From Janthinobacterium fluminis (GTDB taxonomy: Bacteria; Pseudomonadota; Gammaproteobacteria; Burkholderiales; Burkholderiaceae_D), in NCBI RefSeq assembly GCF_028595325.1, contig NZ_JAQQXR010000002.1:62001-126000 (forward strand): a DNA stretch of 64,000 nucleotides. The letters are read 5' to 3'. Numbering within the stretch: position 1 is the stretch's first letter; every line of letters begins with the position of its first letter. The translations under genes and the position numbers were made by a program. Below the pieces are notes generated by a model. The model searched no databases. It had not been told where the DNA came from and saw only the letters and a list, made by a program, of their open reading frames with translations. Below, piece by piece: positions 45,677-55,872 of the stretch.

Positions 45677-46345
45677 TTATCTAGGGATTGTCTTCAAGAC
45701 CGTTACGAATGCGCTGACATGGTCTAGCGAAATATCGCGCGCAAGCTCGATGAATTCTCTTGCCGTGATTGTGAGGTGTGAGGACGGTTGCATCGGCTGA
45801 ATCAGTGGCCCTATCTTGTATCCATAACGCAACGAATGACCCACGAGCGGGTCCGTTGTAGCATGAATGATTCGAAAAGCATCGGCATGGACAAGCGCGT
45901 TGCGGACACGGAGAAGCGTTTTGTATCGCTTGTCGTCGACAACGCCGTCAATCCAAGCACGCCACGGCGACTTTACAAGGCCCCGCTTGTCCGTGACCTT
46001 TCCAGAGCTGACATTAACACTATAGTAGGCCCGGATGTCATCTTCGCCATGGCCCCGGTGGGCGAATCCACCGAGTCTCGCGGCGGCCGCGATACAAAGG
46101 TCTAGGCTTGTCAGAGCTCCTGCCGCCGCCCAGTGAACATGACTATCGTCGACGACATCGTTATGGAATTCATCGTCAGGCCAGAGGTCCTTGAAGCGAA
46201 GATCATCTATCTTAGCGAGATAAACGAGTGATTCCGCTGCGCGGCCGGCAGCACTTGCGAGGTGCGCAATAGCCCCATCTTGCGAATTGTTTGCTCCGTT
46301 CAGGATTCGTCCGATTTCCTCGTTTGCCGCTTGATCGAGTCTCAT
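45677..46345 (-). CDS. putative HEPN-like protein in tRNA-Pro island
   Basis: 223 residues from ATG 46345 (MRLDQAANEE); an upstream extension to 46402 lacks support. Mostly helical. Helix 1 region (AAGRAAESLVYLAKI), a second helix HWAAAGALTSLDLCIAAAARLGG (about 71-93) and then LLRVRNALVHADAFRI, where R148-N149-x3-H153 matches the RNxxxH pattern of HEPN-superfamily RNases and their inactive relatives. No signal peptide or membrane segment. HEPN assignment rests on one motif and helix layout, so it is tentative. No nucleotidyltransferase (MNT) partner is adjacent; the neighbour is the membrane-anchored protein. Confidence 0.6.
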   Translation of the reverse strand: MRLDQAANEEIGRILNGANNSQDGAIAHLASAAGRAAESLVYLAKIDDLRFKDLWPDDEFHNDVVDDSHVHWAAAGALTSLDLCIAAAARLGGFAHRGHGEDDIRAYYSVNVSSGKVTDKRGLVKSPWRAWIDGVVDDKRYKTLLRVRNALVHADAFRIIHATTDPLVGHSLRYGYKIGPLIQPMQPSSHLTITAREFIELARDISLDHVSAFVTVLKTIPR

Positions 46346-46894
46346 TAATGCTTCGCTCCTTGGTGTCGAGATTCTATGTTGCCGGCAAGCCCCGCCACCC
46401 AACTACATCTAGAAACCCGAATTGTCGGAAACTTTCTGATATTCCAATGCGCTGTTCACTTCTGGTCGGTGGCAAACATTACCGATAGACGAATTGTTCC
46501 GTAGGGGGACACCGATGCGAGTTGCTGCCAACGAGACGACTTTTGCGTCTCATGAGAGTTGATGTGGTACTTCTGAGACATCTTCCTGCTCGGTATAGAC
46601 TTACCTGAGACGCCTTTCCGCCTTTGCCATTTGCATGTAGCGCGAGCACGTCGGCATGGAATGCGAGCCGGTAAGGTCAATCACGGGCAGGTGTTTGTCA
46701 CGATTTTGACAACTTATTCCGCCAAGTAGTTTAACCATGCCCCGACCGCCGCATGTAGCGCAAGGCCGATAGCCCCTTGATATTGCCTGATTAAGCGTCA
46801 GCTAAATACATGTTACATTCGTCGCGTAAGAGTAGGTATGTGCCAAGTCCCATTTGATTGTAGATGCGTTTAGTGAAATTTATAAGATAATTTT
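46346..46894. other. Non-coding part of the tRNA-Pro island
   Basis: 549 bp, AT-richer than the flanks, between the HEPN-like gene and the 3' end of tRNA-Pro. Short frames exist on both strands but none has a credible start, length or codon use. No integrase is seen, although one is expected next to an attachment site. It may hold the promoter of the two island genes. Confidence 0.55.
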
Positions 46895-46971
46895 TGGTCG
46901 GGGTGAGAGGATTCGAACCTCCGGCCTCTGCGTCCCGAACGCAGCGCTCTACCGGGCTGAGCCACACCCCG
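46895..46971 (-). tRNA. tRNA-Pro (anticodon CGG)
   Basis: 77 nt including an encoded CCA (46895-46897 on the complement). Acceptor CGGGGTG pairs with CACCCCG, D arm GCTC/GAGC, anticodon stem CTGCG/CGCAG with loop TTCGGGA (anticodon CGG, reads CCG), T arm GGAGG-TTCGAAT-CCTCT, discriminator A. A good promoter lies just upstream. The 3' half is duplicated at 44859-44905. Confidence 0.95.
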
Positions 46972-46983
46972 ACTGATACATGA

Positions 46984-47012
46984 ATTACAGCAGATATGCG
47001 GCCATTTTTCAA
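46984..47012 (-). promoter_or_regulatory. Promoter of tRNA-Pro
   Basis: On the complement, TTGAAA (47007-47012) and TGTAAT (46984-46989) with a 17-bp spacer, ending 12 bp before the tRNA 5' end. Confidence 0.7.
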
Positions 47013-47075
47013 CCGCCACCCGCTTGACGCGGCGCCAACACTGCTGCTGGATACAACGGTTTCCAGCAGCAACTT

Positions 47076-47180
47076 TGGGGTCAGGTCTAGACATGGCGGT
47101 TTTTCTGCCTGGTTTTGAGTGGACACAGCCCCGGCATGGTTCTTTTTCTGCACAAACCGCCATGTCTAGACCTGACCCCA
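47076..47180. repeat. Palindromic repeat, family A, copy 3 (long-loop form)
   Basis: Arms 47076-47103 and 47154-47180 match the family A arms (one A fewer on the right), but the loop is about 50 bp, different from the short loop of copies 1 and 2. It ends 7 bp before the arsR -35 box. The differing loop suggests either an insertion into the centre or a distinct subtype. A small hairpin GCTGCTGG / CCAGCAGC (47043-47070) precedes it. Confidence 0.87.
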
Positions 47181-47187
47181 GGGGGGA

Positions 47188-47224
47188 TTGCAACTAAATG
47201 ATATTTTGATTATTATCGAAATAT
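47188..47224 (+). promoter_or_regulatory. arsR promoter with overlapping palindromic operator
   Basis: TTGCAA (47188-47193) and TATTAT (47211-47216) with a 17-bp spacer. A dyad ATATTTTGAT (47201-47210) / ATCGAAATAT (47215-47224) with one mismatch covers the -10 box and touches the ATG at 47223, where an ArsR dimer would block transcription. The predicted start site falls on or next to the start codon, so the mRNA may lack a leader. Confidence 0.65.
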
Positions 47225-47549
47225 GGAATCTTCTGCCGCAATTGTTTCCTTGGCCGCGCTGGCGCAGGCGTCGCGCTTGGCTGTGTTCCGCCTGCTGGTG
47301 CAGGCCGGCCCCGCCGGGCTGGCAGCCACGAGGATCGCCGAGGCGCTCGATATCGCGCCATCGTCGCTGTCGTTTCATTTGAAGGAGTTGGCACACGCGA
47401 ATTTGGTGACGTCGACCAAGGCCGGGCGGTCGATTATTTATTCGGCTGATTTCGCGGCGATGAATGGTTTGTTGGCATTTTTGACGGAGAATTGTTGCGG
47501 CGGGAAGCCTTGCGCACCCGCTTGCGGCGCCGGGGAGGGGCAGCCATGA
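47223..47549 (+). CDS. arsR: ArsR family metalloregulator
   Basis: 108 residues. Winged helix core: LAALAQASRLAVFRLLVQAG, the recognition region ALDIAPSSLSFHLKELAHANLV and the wing STKAGRSIIYSAD. The classical ELCVCDL arsenite motif of the alpha-3 helix is absent; Cys residues are grouped at the C-terminus (ENCCGGKPCAPACG), as in the alternative arsenite site of some proteobacterial ArsR proteins. No ribosome site precedes ATG 47223. The gene overlaps the broken acr3 by 4 bp (ATGA). Confidence 0.92.
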   Translation: MESSAAIVSLAALAQASRLAVFRLLVQAGPAGLAATRIAEALDIAPSSLSFHLKELAHANLVTSTKAGRSIIYSADFAAMNGLLAFLTENCCGGKPCAPACGAGEGQP

Positions 47550-47958
47550 AGCCGGCCCTTTCCACGCCGGGTCTGTTTCGGGCGGTCGCGCAGCCGGAGC
47601 TGGCGCGCGTGCATTTTCCCCTCGGTGCGCTGATTTGGGCGATGATTGTTCCGATGCTCGCCAAGATTGATTTCGCCGCGCTGGCGCAGGTGAGACGCCA
47701 GTGGCGCGGCATCGCCGTGACCTTGGGCGTCAATTGGTTGGTCAAGCCGAGTGATCGCGATGCTGGCCAGGCCGTCGAGCCTGATCGGCGCCTCTAATTT
47801 TTTTCGAGCTGGCCGCGGCGACGGCCATCAGCCTGTTCGGCTTTCAATTTGGCGCGGCGCCGGCAACGGTGGTCGGCGCGCTGATTGAGGTGCCGCTCAT
47901 GCTGCTGGCGGTCGCCGTCGTTAAGCGCTCCCAACCCTGGTATGAAGCAAAGGTATAA
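47546..47958 (+). pseudogene. acr3: Acr3 arsenite efflux gene with large internal deletion
   Basis: The N-terminal part reads as a shortened Acr3-like start (47546-47797; AALAQVRRQWRGIAVTLGVNWLVKP is the helix near the first third of Acr3), then the frame breaks and a second piece (about 47802-47958) gives the Acr3 C-terminal helix [28 protein letters not shown] and the end SQPWYEAKV. About 350 residues of intact Acr3 should exist; only about 135 remain and most membrane helices are gone. The operon can therefore sense and reduce arsenate but probably cannot export arsenite through this protein. Confidence 0.85.
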
Positions 47959-47961
47959 ATC

Positions 47962-48312
47962 ATGACTATTACGATCTATCACAACGCCGCCTGCGGCACG
48001 TCGCGCAATACGCTGGCGCTGATCCGCAACGCCGGCGTCGAGCCGGAGATTGTTGATTACCTCAAGAATCCGCCGTCGCGCGACACCTTGATGGATTTGA
48101 TCGCGCGTGCCGGCCTGACCGTGCGCGGCGCGCTGCGCGAGAAGGGCGAGTTGTACGCCGAGCTGGGCCTGGCCGATGCCCATTCGGACGAGGCGCTGCT
48201 CGACGCGATGCTGGCCCATCCGATTCTGATCAACCGCCCCTTCGTCGTCACCGAGAAGGGCGTGCGCCTGTGCCGCCCGTCCGAGCTGGTGCTCGATATT
48301 TTGCCGCAATAA
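47962..48312 (+). CDS. arsC: arsenate reductase, glutaredoxin type
   Basis: 116 residues, typical length for the ArsC/Spx fold. Active-site Cys in ITIYHNAACGTSRNTLALI (Cys11), the helix motif YLKNPPSRDTLMDLI, and the Arg-rich region IEKG-like PILINRPFVVTEKGVRLCRP that binds arsenate. It reduces As(V) to As(III) using glutathione/glutaredoxin. It begins 3 bp after the acr3 remnant, and a family B palindrome follows its stop. Confidence 0.93.
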   Translation: MTITIYHNAACGTSRNTLALIRNAGVEPEIVDYLKNPPSRDTLMDLIARAGLTVRGALREKGELYAELGLADAHSDEALLDAMLAHPILINRPFVVTEKGVRLCRPSELVLDILPQ

Positions 48313-48319
48313 AAAAGCC

Positions 48320-48373
48320 GGGGACAGACCACGATTTCCGAGAAATGTTTCTCGAAAATCGTGGTCTGTCCCC
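48320..48373. repeat. Palindromic repeat, family B, copy 3
   Basis: 54 bp with the family B outer end GGGGACAGACCACG; the left arm differs at one base from the 27200 copy and the loop is shorter. The flanks extend the palindrome (AGCC before, GGCT after). Lies between convergent arsC and ispB, where it could terminate both. Confidence 0.88.
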
Positions 48374-48394
48374 GGCTGTCCGGCGCTGTCGGTG

Positions 48395-49384
48395 TTAGTG
48401 GTTGCGGTCGACGGCGAAGACGCACAGTTGCAGCAGGGCTTGCTTGTACTGGCTTTCGGGCAGGCCGGCGACGGCTTCGGCCGCGCGCCGCGCCGCCGCT
48501 TCCGCCGCGCGCCGCGTATAGTCGAGCGCGCCGCTGCTGGTGACGGCCGCCAGGATGGCGTCGAAGTGTTGTTCGTCGCCTTTTTCGATGCAGCTGCGTA
48601 CCAGTTCGCGTTGTTCCGGCGTGCCGTTTTCCATCAGGTAGATCAGCGGCAGCGTCGGTTTGCCTTCGCGCAGGTCGTCGCCGACGTTCTTGCCGATTTC
48701 CGCGGCGTCGCCGGCGTAGTCGAGCACGTCGTCTATCAGTTGGAAGGCCGTGCCCAGCGAGCGGCCGTATTCGCCGGCCGCGTCGATGTCGGCGTCGCTG
48801 GCGCCGGAGATCAGGGCGCCCAGTTGCGCGGCCGCCTCGAACAGCTTGGCCGTTTTCGAGCGGATGACCTGCAGGTAGCGTTCCTGGTTGACGTCGGGGT
48901 CGTGCATGTTGAGCAGTTGCAGCACTTCGCCTTCGGCGATGACGTTGGTGGCGTCGGAGAGGATTTGCATCACGCGCATATTGTCGAGCGTGACCATCAT
49001 CTGGAAGGAGCGCGAGTACAGGAAGTCGCCCACCAGCACCGAGGCGGCGTTGCCGAACAGGGCGTTGGCCGTCTGGCGCCCGCGCCGCATCGACGATTCG
49101 TCGACGACGTCGTCGTGCAGCAGCGTGGCCGTGTGGATGAATTCGACGACGGCCGCCAGTTCGTGGTGGGCCGTGCCCCGGTAGGAGTAGGCGTTGGCCA
49201 CCAGCAGCACCAGCACGGGGCGGATGCGTTTGCCGCCGGCGCTGATGATGTATTCGGCAATCTGGTTCACGAGGCTGACCTCGGAGTGCAGTTTTTGCCG
49301 GATCACGGTGTTGACGGCCTCCATGTCGGCGGCGATCGAGAGGGCGATGGTGTTCTGGGTGGCGGTTTTGTTAGCGGCAGACAA
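48395..49384 (-). CDS. ispB: polyprenyl (octaprenyl) diphosphate synthase
   Basis: 329 residues, a trans-isoprenyl diphosphate synthase making the ubiquinone side chain. First aspartate-rich motif DDVVDESSMRRG near residue 95, second DDVLDYAGD near 220, and GGKRIRPVLVLLVANA near 51. The start is TTG 49384; an ATG 20 codons later is possible but would cut the helix that E. coli IspB also has. Divergent from rplU, as commonly seen. A -10-like TATAAT on the complement (49416-49421) lies just upstream. Confidence 0.94.
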   Translation of the reverse strand: MSAANKTATQNTIALSIAADMEAVNTVIRQKLHSEVSLVNQIAEYIISAGGKRIRPVLVLLVANAYSYRGTAHHELAAVVEFIHTATLLHDDVVDESSMRRGRQTANALFGNAASVLVGDFLYSRSFQMMVTLDNMRVMQILSDATNVIAEGEVLQLLNMHDPDVNQERYLQVIRSKTAKLFEAAAQLGALISGASDADIDAAGEYGRSLGTAFQLIDDVLDYAGDAAEIGKNVGDDLREGKPTLPLIYLMENGTPEQRELVRSCIEKGDEQHFDAILAAVTSSGALDYTRRAAEAAARRAAEAVAGLPESQYKQALLQLCVFAVDRNH

Positions 49385-49566
49385 GGCGAACCTGCAATAG
49401 ACGTTAGGTGCCGCGATTATACGACATGCCCAGGGGCGCTGTGCTTATTGCCGCGGCCGCCAGCCCCTTGTTTTGCGTTTCCTTTACCCGCGGCGGGTTT
49501 TTGCCCCCCTTGCCGCCCTGTCCGGCGTGTCGACATACCACGCCGGCCGGGGTTTGTGAATAGTTT

Positions 49567-49595
49567 TTGACGGCATTTCTCAGTCCGTGTATAAT
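49567..49595 (+). promoter_or_regulatory. Strong sigma-70 promoter of rplU-rpmA
   Basis: TTGACG (49567-49572) and a perfect TATAAT (49590-49595) with a 17-bp spacer, about 80 bp before the rplU start. The leader is long enough for a ribosomal-protein autoregulatory fold, but none is clearly seen. Confidence 0.85.
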
Positions 49596-49675
49596 CGCCA
49601 GTCCTCCTGACCTTGCACGGCTTGCCTGGCTGGGCCCAGAGAGAATTCTTTCAACATTTGATGAGGTTTCAAATC

Positions 49676-49987
49676 ATGTACGCGGTCATAAAAACCGGTG
49701 GCAAACAATACAAAGTTGTCGCTGGCGAAAAACTTAAAGTAGAACAGATACCGGCAGACATTGGTTCCGAAATCACCATCGATCAAGTACTCGCAGTAGG
49801 TGCGGGCGACACCATCAAGTTTGGTGCCCCATTGGTCGAAGGTGCAACGGTACTGGTTACGGTTGTGGCGCATGGTCGCCATGATAAGGTCAAAATTTTC
49901 AAGATGCGTCGTCGTAAGCACTACCAAAAGCATCAGGGCCATCGCCAGAATTTTACCGAAATCCAAATCGTTTCGATCAACGGCTAA
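49676..49987 (+). CDS. rplU: 50S ribosomal protein L21
   Basis: 103 residues, exact family length. [20 protein letters not shown], the internal loop YWLV-equivalent GATVLVTVV, and the rRNA-binding [20 protein letters not shown] region are diagnostic. ATG 49676 is chosen over an upstream in-frame start at 49613 because only the former matches L21. Followed by rpmA with 41 bp between. Confidence 0.97.
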   Translation: MYAVIKTGGKQYKVVAGEKLKVEQIPADIGSEITIDQVLAVGAGDTIKFGAPLVEGATVLVTVVAHGRHDKVKIFKMRRRKHYQKHQGHRQNFTEIQIVSING

Positions 49988-50028
49988 GCCGCTGCTTGAA
50001 TTCATAATCAGCTATCAAGGAGTTTTAA

Positions 50029-50301
50029 ATGGCACATAAAAAAGGTGGCGGCACAACGCGCAACGGCCGTGATTCAGAATCAAAACGCCTGGGCGTCAAG
50101 GTTTACGGCGGCCAAACGATCAATGCTGGCGGCATCATCATTCGTCAACGCGGCACCCCAGTGCGCGCCGGCGAAGGCGTAGGCATGGGCAAGGACCACA
50201 CCCTGTTCGCGCTGATCGCCGGCAAGGTGAAGTTCGTTATCAAGGGCGCCAAGTCGCACCAGTTCGTTACCGTTGTTCCGAACGAAGCAGTACCAGCGTA
50301 A
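50029..50301 (+). CDS. rpmA: 50S ribosomal protein L27
   Basis: 90 residues starting [19 protein letters not shown], whose N-terminal tail reaches the peptidyl-transferase centre. No cleavable N-terminal extension of the Firmicute type. AAGGAG stands 5' of the ATG. A terminator lies before obgE, so L21-L27 can be made without ObgE. Confidence 0.97.
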   Translation: MAHKKGGGTTRNGRDSESKRLGVKVYGGQTINAGGIIIRQRGTPVRAGEGVGMGKDHTLFALIAGKVKFVIKGAKSHQFVTVVPNEAVPA

Positions 50302-50326
50302 TACTTCGCGTATTCGCATCATGTAA

Positions 50327-51502
<1,176 letters not shown>

Positions 51503-51822
51503 GGCTCCGGCCGCCGCGCCGACAGCGGCGGCCCGCCCCGGCGGTTTGCCTCGGGCGTCTATTCATGCAACACTCTTGGGGTGGGCGGCTACCGCCGCCC
51601 GCCCACGCCGGGGCCGGCCCGCTATCGCGGGCGCGGCCCCGTTGGCGCGATGCCCGGCGCACAGCCTGCCGCGGCGATGTCACAGCAATGTTCGTCCTGG
51701 CGCAAGCGCCCGGCCGTGTGCGCGCGGCCCCGCGGCTTGCCCGGGTTTTTTGTTTGTCATGTGCGGGGTGGCCCGGCCTGCCGGCGTTGCGCCCCGCGTC
51801 TTGAGATAAGAGCCGCCGCACC
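51503..51822. other. Non-coding gap between obgE and proB with strong hairpins
   Basis: 320 bp. A perfect 9-bp stem GGCCGCCGC (51509-51517) / GCGGCGGCC (51525-51533) lies 7 bp after the obgE stop and probably ends the transcript. A second long GC-rich imperfect hairpin (about 51610-51640) follows. Several short overlapping frames exist but look like composition effects; no gene is claimed. Confidence 0.6.
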
Positions 51823-52941
51823 ATGAATTCCGTCATTCAAAAAGCCACACGCATCATCATCAAGGTCGGCTCCTCGCTGGTCACCAACGACGGCCGCGGC
51901 CTGGACCACGCCGCCATCGCCCGCTGGGCCGTGCAGATCGCCGCCTTGCGCGCGCTGGGCAAGGAGGTCGTGCTGGTCAGCTCCGGCGCCGTCGCCGAGG
52001 GCATGCTGCGCCTCGGTTTCGAGCGCCGCCCCACGGATATCCACGAATTGCAGGCTTGCGCCGCCGTCGGCCAGATGGGCCTGGCGCAAATCTATGAAAC
52101 CAGCTTCCGCGCCCATGGCCTGGGCACGGCGCAGGTCTTGCTGACCCACGCCGACCTGGCCGACCGCGAGCGCTACCTGAACGCGCGCTCGACGCTGACG
52201 ACCTTGCTGCGCTTCGGCGTGGTGCCCATCATCAACGAGAACGACACGGTCGTCACCGACGAGATCAAGTTCGGCGACAACGACACGCTGGGCGCGCTGG
52301 TGGCGAACTTGATCGAGGCCGACGCCTTGATCATCCTGACCGACCAGCACGGCCTGTTCTCGGCCGATCCGCGCAAGGACCCGCAAGCCTATCTGATCAC
52401 GCAGGCGCAGGCCGGCGATCCGGCGCTGGAGGCGATGGCCGGCGGCGCCGGCAGCAGCATCGGCCGCGGCGGCATGCTGACGAAGATCCTGGCGGCCAAG
52501 CGCGCCGCCAAGTCGGGCGCGCACACCATCATCGCCTGGGGCCGCGACAGCGACGTGCTGACGCGTCTGGCCGGCGGCGAGGCCATCGGCACCGAGCTGA
52601 CGGCGCAGACGGGCCACCTGACGGCGCGCAAGCAGTGGATGACGGACCATTTGCACACGGCCGGCATGGTGGTGCTGGACGCCGGCGCCGTGCAGAAGCT
52701 GACGCGGGAGGGCAAGTCGCTGCTGCCGATCGGCGTCACCGAGGTCAGGGGCGAGTTCGGCCGCGGCGCCGTCATCACCTGCATCGGCGCGGCCGGCGAG
52801 CCGGTCGCCCGCGGCCTGTCGAATTACACGAGCGCCGAGGCGCGCCGCATCATGCGCCGGCCGTCGGCGGAGATCGAGGCGATTCTGGGCTTCATGGAAG
52901 GCCCGGAGCTGGTGCACCGGGACAATATGGTCTTGCTCTAA
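51823..52941 (+). CDS. proB: glutamate 5-kinase
   Basis: 372 residues, the standard kinase-plus-PUA length. Amino-acid-kinase motifs: [68 protein letters not shown] and the C-terminal PUA domain (about 275-370) with [19 protein letters not shown] sequence. Catalyses the first step of proline synthesis. Often next to obgE in Burkholderiales, as here. Confidence 0.97.
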   Translation: MNSVIQKATRIIIKVGSSLVTNDGRGLDHAAIARWAVQIAALRALGKEVVLVSSGAVAEGMLRLGFERRPTDIHELQACAAVGQMGLAQIYETSFRAHGLGTAQVLLTHADLADRERYLNARSTLTTLLRFGVVPIINENDTVVTDEIKFGDNDTLGALVANLIEADALIILTDQHGLFSADPRKDPQAYLITQAQAGDPALEAMAGGAGSSIGRGGMLTKILAAKRAAKSGAHTIIAWGRDSDVLTRLAGGEAIGTELTAQTGHLTARKQWMTDHLHTAGMVVLDAGAVQKLTREGKSLLPIGVTEVRGEFGRGAVITCIGAAGEPVARGLSNYTSAEARRIMRRPSAEIEAILGFMEGPELVHRDNMVLL

Positions 52942-52950
52942 GGGGCGGCC

Positions 52951-53328
52951 CTATGCGCCGGCCCCGGCCGGGTTGGCGTTGCTGTAGGCTTGTGTCACGT
53001 AGTCGCGCACGCGTTTCTCTTGCAGCTCGGCGGCGCTGCGCAGTTTGAGGTGGCGGCGCAGCTTGCCGCTGCCTTCCAGCAGTCGCAGCGGATCGTCGAG
53101 GTCGCAGCCCTTGCCGAATTCGAGGGAGACGTGTTCCTTGTAGGCGAACACGCCGCAGAAATGCTTGTCGGCGGCGAACATGATGCCGCCGTACATGACG
53201 CCCTCGGTGGCGTCGGCGGCGACCTCGCGCACGGTGGCGCGCACGGCCTGGACCACGTCGTAGAGCGCCGGGTCGAGGGTGCGGATGTCGTCGAGCAGGG
53301 CGGCGACGCGGTCTGCGCTATTTTTCAT
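52951..53328 (-). CDS. DUF1801-type protein
   Basis: 125 residues from ATG 53328. Small alpha/beta fold of the YdhG/DUF1801 kind: VRATVREVAADATEGVMYGGIMFAADKHFCGVFAYKEHVSLEFGKG and LRRHLKLRSAAELQEKRVRDYV (quoted in pieces of the chain). Function unknown; no metal site. Convergent with proB, 9 bp apart. Confidence 0.8.
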   Translation of the reverse strand: MKNSADRVAALLDDIRTLDPALYDVVQAVRATVREVAADATEGVMYGGIMFAADKHFCGVFAYKEHVSLEFGKGCDLDDPLRLLEGSGKLRRHLKLRSAAELQEKRVRDYVTQAYSNANPAGAGA

Positions 53329-53398
53329 GGTCGATCTTCCATTTTGTGCTGAGCGGACATGCAAGCGGGACCAGCCCCCCGGGATGGGCGCCGCGACC

Positions 53399-53791
53399 TC
53401 AGCCCGCCATGGGCGTGCACAGCTCCACCAGGCTGCCGTCCGGGCAGCGCAGGTAGGAGACGGTCTGGCCCCAGGGCTTGGTGGCGGGCGCGGCCATTTC
53501 GCTGGCGCCGGCGGCCAGCGCCGCGCGGTGCGCCGCCTCGACGTCGTCCGTGACGAGGGCGATTTCCATGCCCAGCGCCTGCGCCGAGGCGTCGGCGCGG
53601 ACGTGGCCGCCCGGGAAGTTCATGTCGCCCAGTTCGTGGGCGGCGAACGCCAGCGTCGTCGCGCCCGTCTCCAGTTCGCCGTATTGGCCGGACTCGTGCA
53701 GGAAGCGGCGCGCCAGGCCGAAGGCCGTTTCATAAAAGCTCAGGGATGCCGCGACGTCGGGGACGTAGATGATGGTGTAGCCGAATTTCAT
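53399..53791 (-). CDS. VOC family (glyoxalase/bleomycin-resistance fold) protein
   Basis: 130 residues with two beta-alpha-beta-beta-beta modules: MKFGYTIIYVPDVAASLSFY at the start and VEAAHRAALAAGASEMA then DGSLVELCTPM at the end. The Glu in the last strand is in the place of a metal ligand, and the His of the first module is not obvious (YTIIYV), so a metal site is uncertain. Substrate unknown. Confidence 0.87.
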   Translation of the reverse strand: MKFGYTIIYVPDVAASLSFYETAFGLARRFLHESGQYGELETGATTLAFAAHELGDMNFPGGHVRADASAQALGMEIALVTDDVEAAHRAALAAGASEMAAPATKPWGQTVSYLRCPDGSLVELCTPMAG

Positions 53792-53844
53792 GCTGGACCT
53801 CGTTTGGTGTGTGCCTCAATATTACATTAAATGCAATTGCCTGC

Positions 53845-54537
<693 letters not shown>

Positions 54538-54538
54538 G

Positions 54539-55186
54539 TCACAGCTCGGCCGGCGCCGGGGTTTTGTCGCGGTACTCGCACAGGTCGGCGATCATGCAGT
54601 TCCAGCATTGCGGCTTGCGCGCCGTGCAGGTGTAGCGTCCGTGCAGTATCAGCCAGTGGTGGGCGTCGAGCAGGAATTCCTTGGGTACGAACTTCAGCAG
54701 CTTCTGTTCGACGATGTCGACGTTCTTGCCGGGCGCGATGCCGGTGCGGTTCGAGACGCGGAAGATGTGCGTGTCGACGGCCATCGCCACTTCGCCGAAG
54801 GCCGTGTTGAGCACGACGTTGGCGGTCTTGCGGCCGACGCCGGGCAGTTCGACCAGTTGCTCGCGCGTGCGCGGCACTTCGCCGCCGTATTGCTCGACGA
54901 GGATGCGGCAGGTGGCGATGACGTTCTTCGCCTTGGTCGGGTACAGGCCGATGGTCTGGATGTAGCCCTTCAGCTCGTCGAGTCCCAGCGCGAGGATGGC
55001 GGCCGGCGTGTTGGCCACCGGGTATAACAGGCGCGTGGCCTTGTTGACGCCGACGTCGGTGGCCTGGGCCGACAGCAGCACGGCGATCAGCAGTTCGAAG
55101 GGGCTGCTGTATTCGAGTTCCGTCACCGGCTTGGGGTTGGCGGCGCGGAAGCGGGTGAAGATTTCCAGGCGCTTGGCGGCGTTCAT
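54539..55186 (-). CDS. nth: endonuclease III
   Basis: 215 residues. Helix-hairpin-helix [18 protein letters not shown] with catalytic Lys near 122, the catalytic Asp in [12 protein letters not shown] near 140, and the [4Fe-4S] Cys cluster [17 protein letters not shown] near the C-terminus. Removes oxidised pyrimidines from DNA. ATG 55186 overlaps the rsxB stop (ATGA). Confidence 0.96.
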   Translation of the reverse strand: MNAAKRLEIFTRFRAANPKPVTELEYSSPFELLIAVLLSAQATDVGVNKATRLLYPVANTPAAILALGLDELKGYIQTIGLYPTKAKNVIATCRILVEQYGGEVPRTREQLVELPGVGRKTANVVLNTAFGEVAMAVDTHIFRVSNRTGIAPGKNVDIVEQKLLKFVPKEFLLDAHHWLILHGRYTCTARKPQCWNCMIADLCEYRDKTPAPAEL

Positions 55187-55872
55187 GCCTCGCCTTTCGC
55201 CGCGGCGGCCTTGGCGCGGGCCCTTTCCATCGCCGCGGCGATGATGGCGCGCTTGCGCTCCTTCTCGGCGATTTCCTCGGGCGTGTTGCTCGGTTCGGCC
55301 GTGACGGCCTGGAGTTTCGCGACGGCCTTGGCGGCCAGGCGGGCGTCGTTGTCGGCCCGTTCGCGTTGCAGGCGCAGCGTGCGGAAGTCGTGCCGCGCGC
55401 GCGCGGCGGCGGCCTGTTCGGCCGTCCACGCGTCCCAGCCGCTGCGCTCGCCGCTGACCGGGTACATGACGATGCAGTCGACCGGGCAGGGCGCCACGCA
55501 CAGGTCGCAGCCGGTGCACAGGCTCGGCAGGATGGTGTGCATTTGCTTGGCCGCGCCGATGATGGCGTCGACCGGACAGGCCTGGATGCACAGCGTGCAG
55601 CCTATGCACAGGTCTTCGTCGATGAAGGCGACCGGGCGCGGCCGGTCGTAGCCGTTGACGGGGTTCAGGGGGATGACCGGGCGCCCCAGCAGGCCGGCCA
55701 GGCGCGCGATGCCCTCGGCGCCGCCGGGCGGACACTGGTTGATGTCGGCGGCGCCGGCGGCGATCGCCTCGGCGTAGGGGCGGCAGCCGTTGAAGCCGCA
55801 TTTGGTGCATTGCGTCTGCGGCAGCAGGTCTTCGATCTGGTCGGCGAGTGGGGGCTGGTCTGGGTGCGGCAC
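55183..55872 (-). CDS. rsxB: electron transport complex subunit RsxB-like ferredoxin
   Basis: 229 residues from GTG 55872. N-terminal [16 protein letters not shown] is the [4Fe-4S] site of the RnfB family; two bacterial ferredoxin motifs follow ([16 protein letters not shown] and [16 protein letters not shown]). The N-terminal membrane helix of full RnfB is absent, and no other Rnf/Rsx subunits are in the window, so this is the stand-alone form found beside nth in Betaproteobacteria. Long Ala/Arg/Lys-rich C-terminal tail. Confidence 0.9.
   Translation of the reverse strand: MPHPDQPPLADQIEDLLPQTQCTKCGFNGCRPYAEAIAAGAADINQCPPGGAEGIARLAGLLGRPVIPLNPVNGYDRPRPVAFIDEDLCIGCTLCIQACPVDAIIGAAKQMHTILPSLCTGCDLCVAPCPVDCIVMYPVSGERSGWDAWTAEQAAAARARHDFRTLRLQRERADNDARLAAKAVAKLQAVTAEPSNTPEEIAEKERKRAIIAAAMERARAKAAAAKGEA

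Noticed and set aside
46456-46680. 74-codon leftward frame in the island
   Set aside because: Basic, low-complexity translation, no ribosome site and no recognisable domain.
46714-46800. Possible integrase C-terminal remnant on the complement (short frame ending GAWLNYLAE)
   Set aside because: Too short and not diagnostic; no catalytic Arg/His/Tyr motif of a tyrosine recombinase is found around it.
51546-51826. Several 80-150 codon frames between obgE and proB
   Set aside because: Overlapping frames in three phases in a hairpin-rich GC stretch; none has family features or a ribosome site.
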